Assembly: GCA_036346395.1 (NCBI GenBank) | Contig: CM070604.1 | Location: 4,449,904 to 4,513,903, forward strand | DNA from: Hsuehochloa calcarea | Taxonomy: Eukaryota; Streptophyta; Magnoliopsida; Poales; Poaceae | Length of the DNA: 64,000 nucleotides | Direction: 5' to 3' | Shown here: positions 61,824-64,000 of the stretch, in pieces | Layout of the letters: each line of letters starts with the position of its first letter | How positions within the stretch are numbered: position 1 is the first letter of the stretch | Notes under the pieces: model-generated | The model's database searches: none | What the model saw: the letters and a program-made list of their open reading frames with translations, nothing else | What the model was told of the DNA's origin: nothing | Made by a program: the position numbers and the translations under genes

Positions 61824-62790
61824 TGGATTTTAGGAATTGGCCTAGCGTCATGGATTTAATGCATATGTGTTGTATGATGCATGTTTTGGCTAACGTGGGT
61901 CAAGATGCGAAAAAATTGTGCTCATAATCGATTTATTAGTCTATTATTGTACATGAAAGCTTAGAGTCAACTACGGTCAACGACGAAGATGATCAAGGAT
62001 GTCGGGTGAAGTGGTTTGTATATTCTCTGTATATTCTACACTAGTCCCTGGAACAATATCTAGTGTACACAATAAAAACAAAGATGGTAACATCCACATC
62101 TCGCACAATTTTATTAAGTAAAATTGGCTCAGTAGCATCACGTTCAGCCGTATTTAGAGGAATGACATTCCGTTCATAAGGCAGTGCAAAATAACACCAC
62201 GAAGATAAGAAATTACACCGAATAACATTGATGTCGGTTACCATGCTATTTGCTCACGTTGGACTGGTTGTGAGAGAGAGAGAAAAGAAAATAACAGTAA
62301 TGCCACACACCATCCATCCATCCCATCGAGTCAGGCAGGCGCTGACACCGGCCGCGGCTGATCGGGGCGCGCATCCTAACGCTGCCGCTCCTCTGGTATG
62401 GGTGATGGCACCGGGGCGGTGAAGACGCGTGGGACTCCTGCGATGACGGAGACAGAGTGATATAGGGTCGTCCGATCTTCTCGACGTAGGATCAAATACT
62501 CACATGCCCCTCTTGAATCGTAGTGATCTTATGTTGCCCGTGCAAGGATTAGCACTCTATAATTTACAAGAACACACGCGTTGATTTCACCGACCACCAA
62601 GTGAAATCATCGTGCTCTCAATTCCCAGCGGAAAGGTTGAATGATATGAATTTGGAACTCCCAACTCCCCCTTTAAGTTGGTTCGCCAACATGGAAGAAC
62701 AAGAGCAAACTTGTTTCAATCTGTTATTTCTAAAAATAATAGTCTAAGGGATACAAAGGAGGCAAGGGTACTTATGGCGCCCCTCCACAA
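61824..62790. other. Repeat-like non-coding DNA
   Basis: Probably LTR-retrotransposon sequence by its context between the motif cluster and the gypsy-like end at 63.3 kb. No domain or terminus is visible. Confidence 0.3.
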
Positions 62791-62924
62791 CTCACGCATG
62801 ACCTAGGGCCGGCTGCACATACCAAAGTAAACTCTAATTCGGAATTACTGTTCACGACTCACGCACGACCTAGGGCCGGTTGCACATACCGAAGCAAACT
62901 CTAATTTGAAATTAATGTTCACGT
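62791..62924. repeat. 67-bp tandem duplication
   Basis: Copies at 62791-62857 and 62858-62924 share CTCACGCA(T/C)GACCTAGGGCC and GCACATACC(A/G)AAG(T/C)AAACTC. They differ at about six positions, all transitions in the part compared. Confidence 0.88.
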
Positions 62925-63259
62925 CAAGCACTGTTTATGTTGAGTACTGTTCACACCTTGGGCCTCCACGCGGTTTGGGCTTGTTTCTCTAAGTCTTGGG
63001 CTGCATCTAATCATAGACTCCGACCGGTGTTCCCTCCCCGCACGACTACAACCTTCGGCCAAGGCCTAGTCGTGACAACTTAAAGTAACTTCCCTTGATC
63101 TTCCATGGTTCTCCTCTCCATTGCTTTGGCTCCGGCCTCCCTGTCCTCCCTCTCAGTTCCAAAGGCCTCACAATATTCAAACCTGAGAATACACAATGTA
63201 TTTTCATGAGGTGGTATCCCTTTCTCATCAAAGTCAATATAAAATTCTTTAAGAAACAA

Positions 63260-63440
63260 AAAGCACATGTTGGTTTAGAAGCTTGGCGCTTGCTCTAGTC
63301 ATTGGACCCTTTGGTGCTCCATGAACAGCCTCATGCACACTTGGAGTGGAAGATGTAGTAGTAGTAGGGATGTCCTCATCATCCCCCCTTCTTCACGAAA
63401 AGCCGTCCTCGGCTTTCGATAGCCTGAAAATATGCTAAAC
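63260..63440 (-). pseudogene. Probable C-terminal end of a Ty3-gypsy polyprotein
   Basis: The minus strand reads AFREEGG, then DEDIPTTTTSSTP and GAPKGPMTRASAKLL. The GPMTRARAK-like motif is typical of the C-terminal or gag region of grass gypsy polyproteins. The rest of the element would lie beyond the right edge or has decayed; 63440-64000 shows only AT-rich sequence with repeated ATATATG(T/C)ATG(A/G)TATAT phrases. Confidence 0.45.
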
Positions 63441-64000
63441 AAATAATACAACGTATATGCATGGTATATACATTTATCATCCACACTCTTTCCGTTTAGC
63501 ACATTATGATTTTCTGAAAGTGTACTAAACAAAAAGAACAACGTATATATGTGATATATGTATGAATCTATTATTGTGTCATAATAGTTGTTTTGCACAA
63601 AATAATTAGCACAACAGTAGTCATAGGATGTATTTGATATATACATTGTAATACTTTCATTCACATCATTCTCCCTCTCATGAGAAAATGTCGTCCTCAA
63701 CTTTTTTAAGTACATGGACAAGATATTAAAGGGGTAAACCAAGTCAAGTTGTTCAAATATAGGGAAGAAAATTACTGCCTTCCATGCTTCAACTGCACTA
63801 CTCTGATTACTTGTACATGGTTGTTCAACAAAGGATAAACAAGTAGGCTTAAGGAATCTTTTAAAAAAACAAGAACTATTATTGACACTCATCTCATTGT
63901 GATCATTGCATGGCACAAAAGATTGTTTATCCAAAATATGTTATTTCAATTTAGCAAGCTTACCACATGTAATGAATATTCGATAAACATAAAACATATC

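Noticed and set aside
1..64000. CRISPR arrays, operons, riboswitches, prophage or a defence system
   Set aside because: The window is plant nuclear DNA with introns and plant transposons; the repeat arrays are transposon subterminal repeats or minisatellites, not spaced CRISPR repeats.

Overview
This window is plant nuclear DNA, almost certainly from a grass (Poaceae). The evidence is a canonical MIR160 hairpin, one intact intron-rich NRAMP metal-transporter gene of the grass NRAMP3 type, and grass-style transposons: CACTA elements with CACTACTACAAAA ends and 3-bp target duplications, a Stowaway MITE with TA duplication, and a Micron-like element between two (TA)n tracts. I see no bacterial, organellar or CRISPR features. 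I cannot fix the species from the sequence alone; Oryza or a close relative is plausible.

Only two host loci are well supported. MIR160 lies on the minus strand near 2.3 kb, with a TATA box about 300 bp upstream of the hairpin. The NRAMP gene lies on the plus strand (5'UTR exon ending at 35708, coding exons 36728-41402) and has 13 coding exons that join without a frame break into a 551-residue protein.

The rest is mostly mobile DNA. 3.2-7.2 kb: a 371-bp CACTA element, the 3' part of a Ty1-copia retrotransposon, and a left-truncated CACTA element. 8.09-18.70 kb: a 10.6-kb CACTA element with both ends and its CAA duplication. It carries two minus-strand genes, a TNP2-type transposase and a TNPA-like gene ending in a Ulp1/C48-type protease domain, and an internal array of its own palindromic repeats beside a TATA box. 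19.5 kb: Stowaway. 21.3-22.7 kb: a 1.4-kb CACTA element carrying pieces of a class III peroxidase gene. 26.1-34.2 kb: a nest in which a copia element is interrupted by a LINE, the LINE by an LTR-like block, and a 661-bp TRIM lies at the junction. 41.8-48.4 kb: a LINE tail and LTR-like debris.

49.4-57.9 kb is a GC- and CpG-rich block holding a broken MULE transposase, a plant-mobile-domain region, a ten-unit 60-bp tandem array and a possible GRF-type zinc finger. Its frames are broken mainly by small indels. 59.8-60.3 kb holds the Micron-like element. 61.3-64.0 kb holds repeats built on GGTCAGACCGG and the end of a probable Ty3-gypsy polyprotein.

The most interesting signals are the CACTA family's recurring module of a palindrome array followed by a TATA box, seen in three elements (in one case directly upstream of captured peroxidase sequence), the nearly readable transposon-borne Ulp1 gene, and the MULE block with mobile domain and tandem array.
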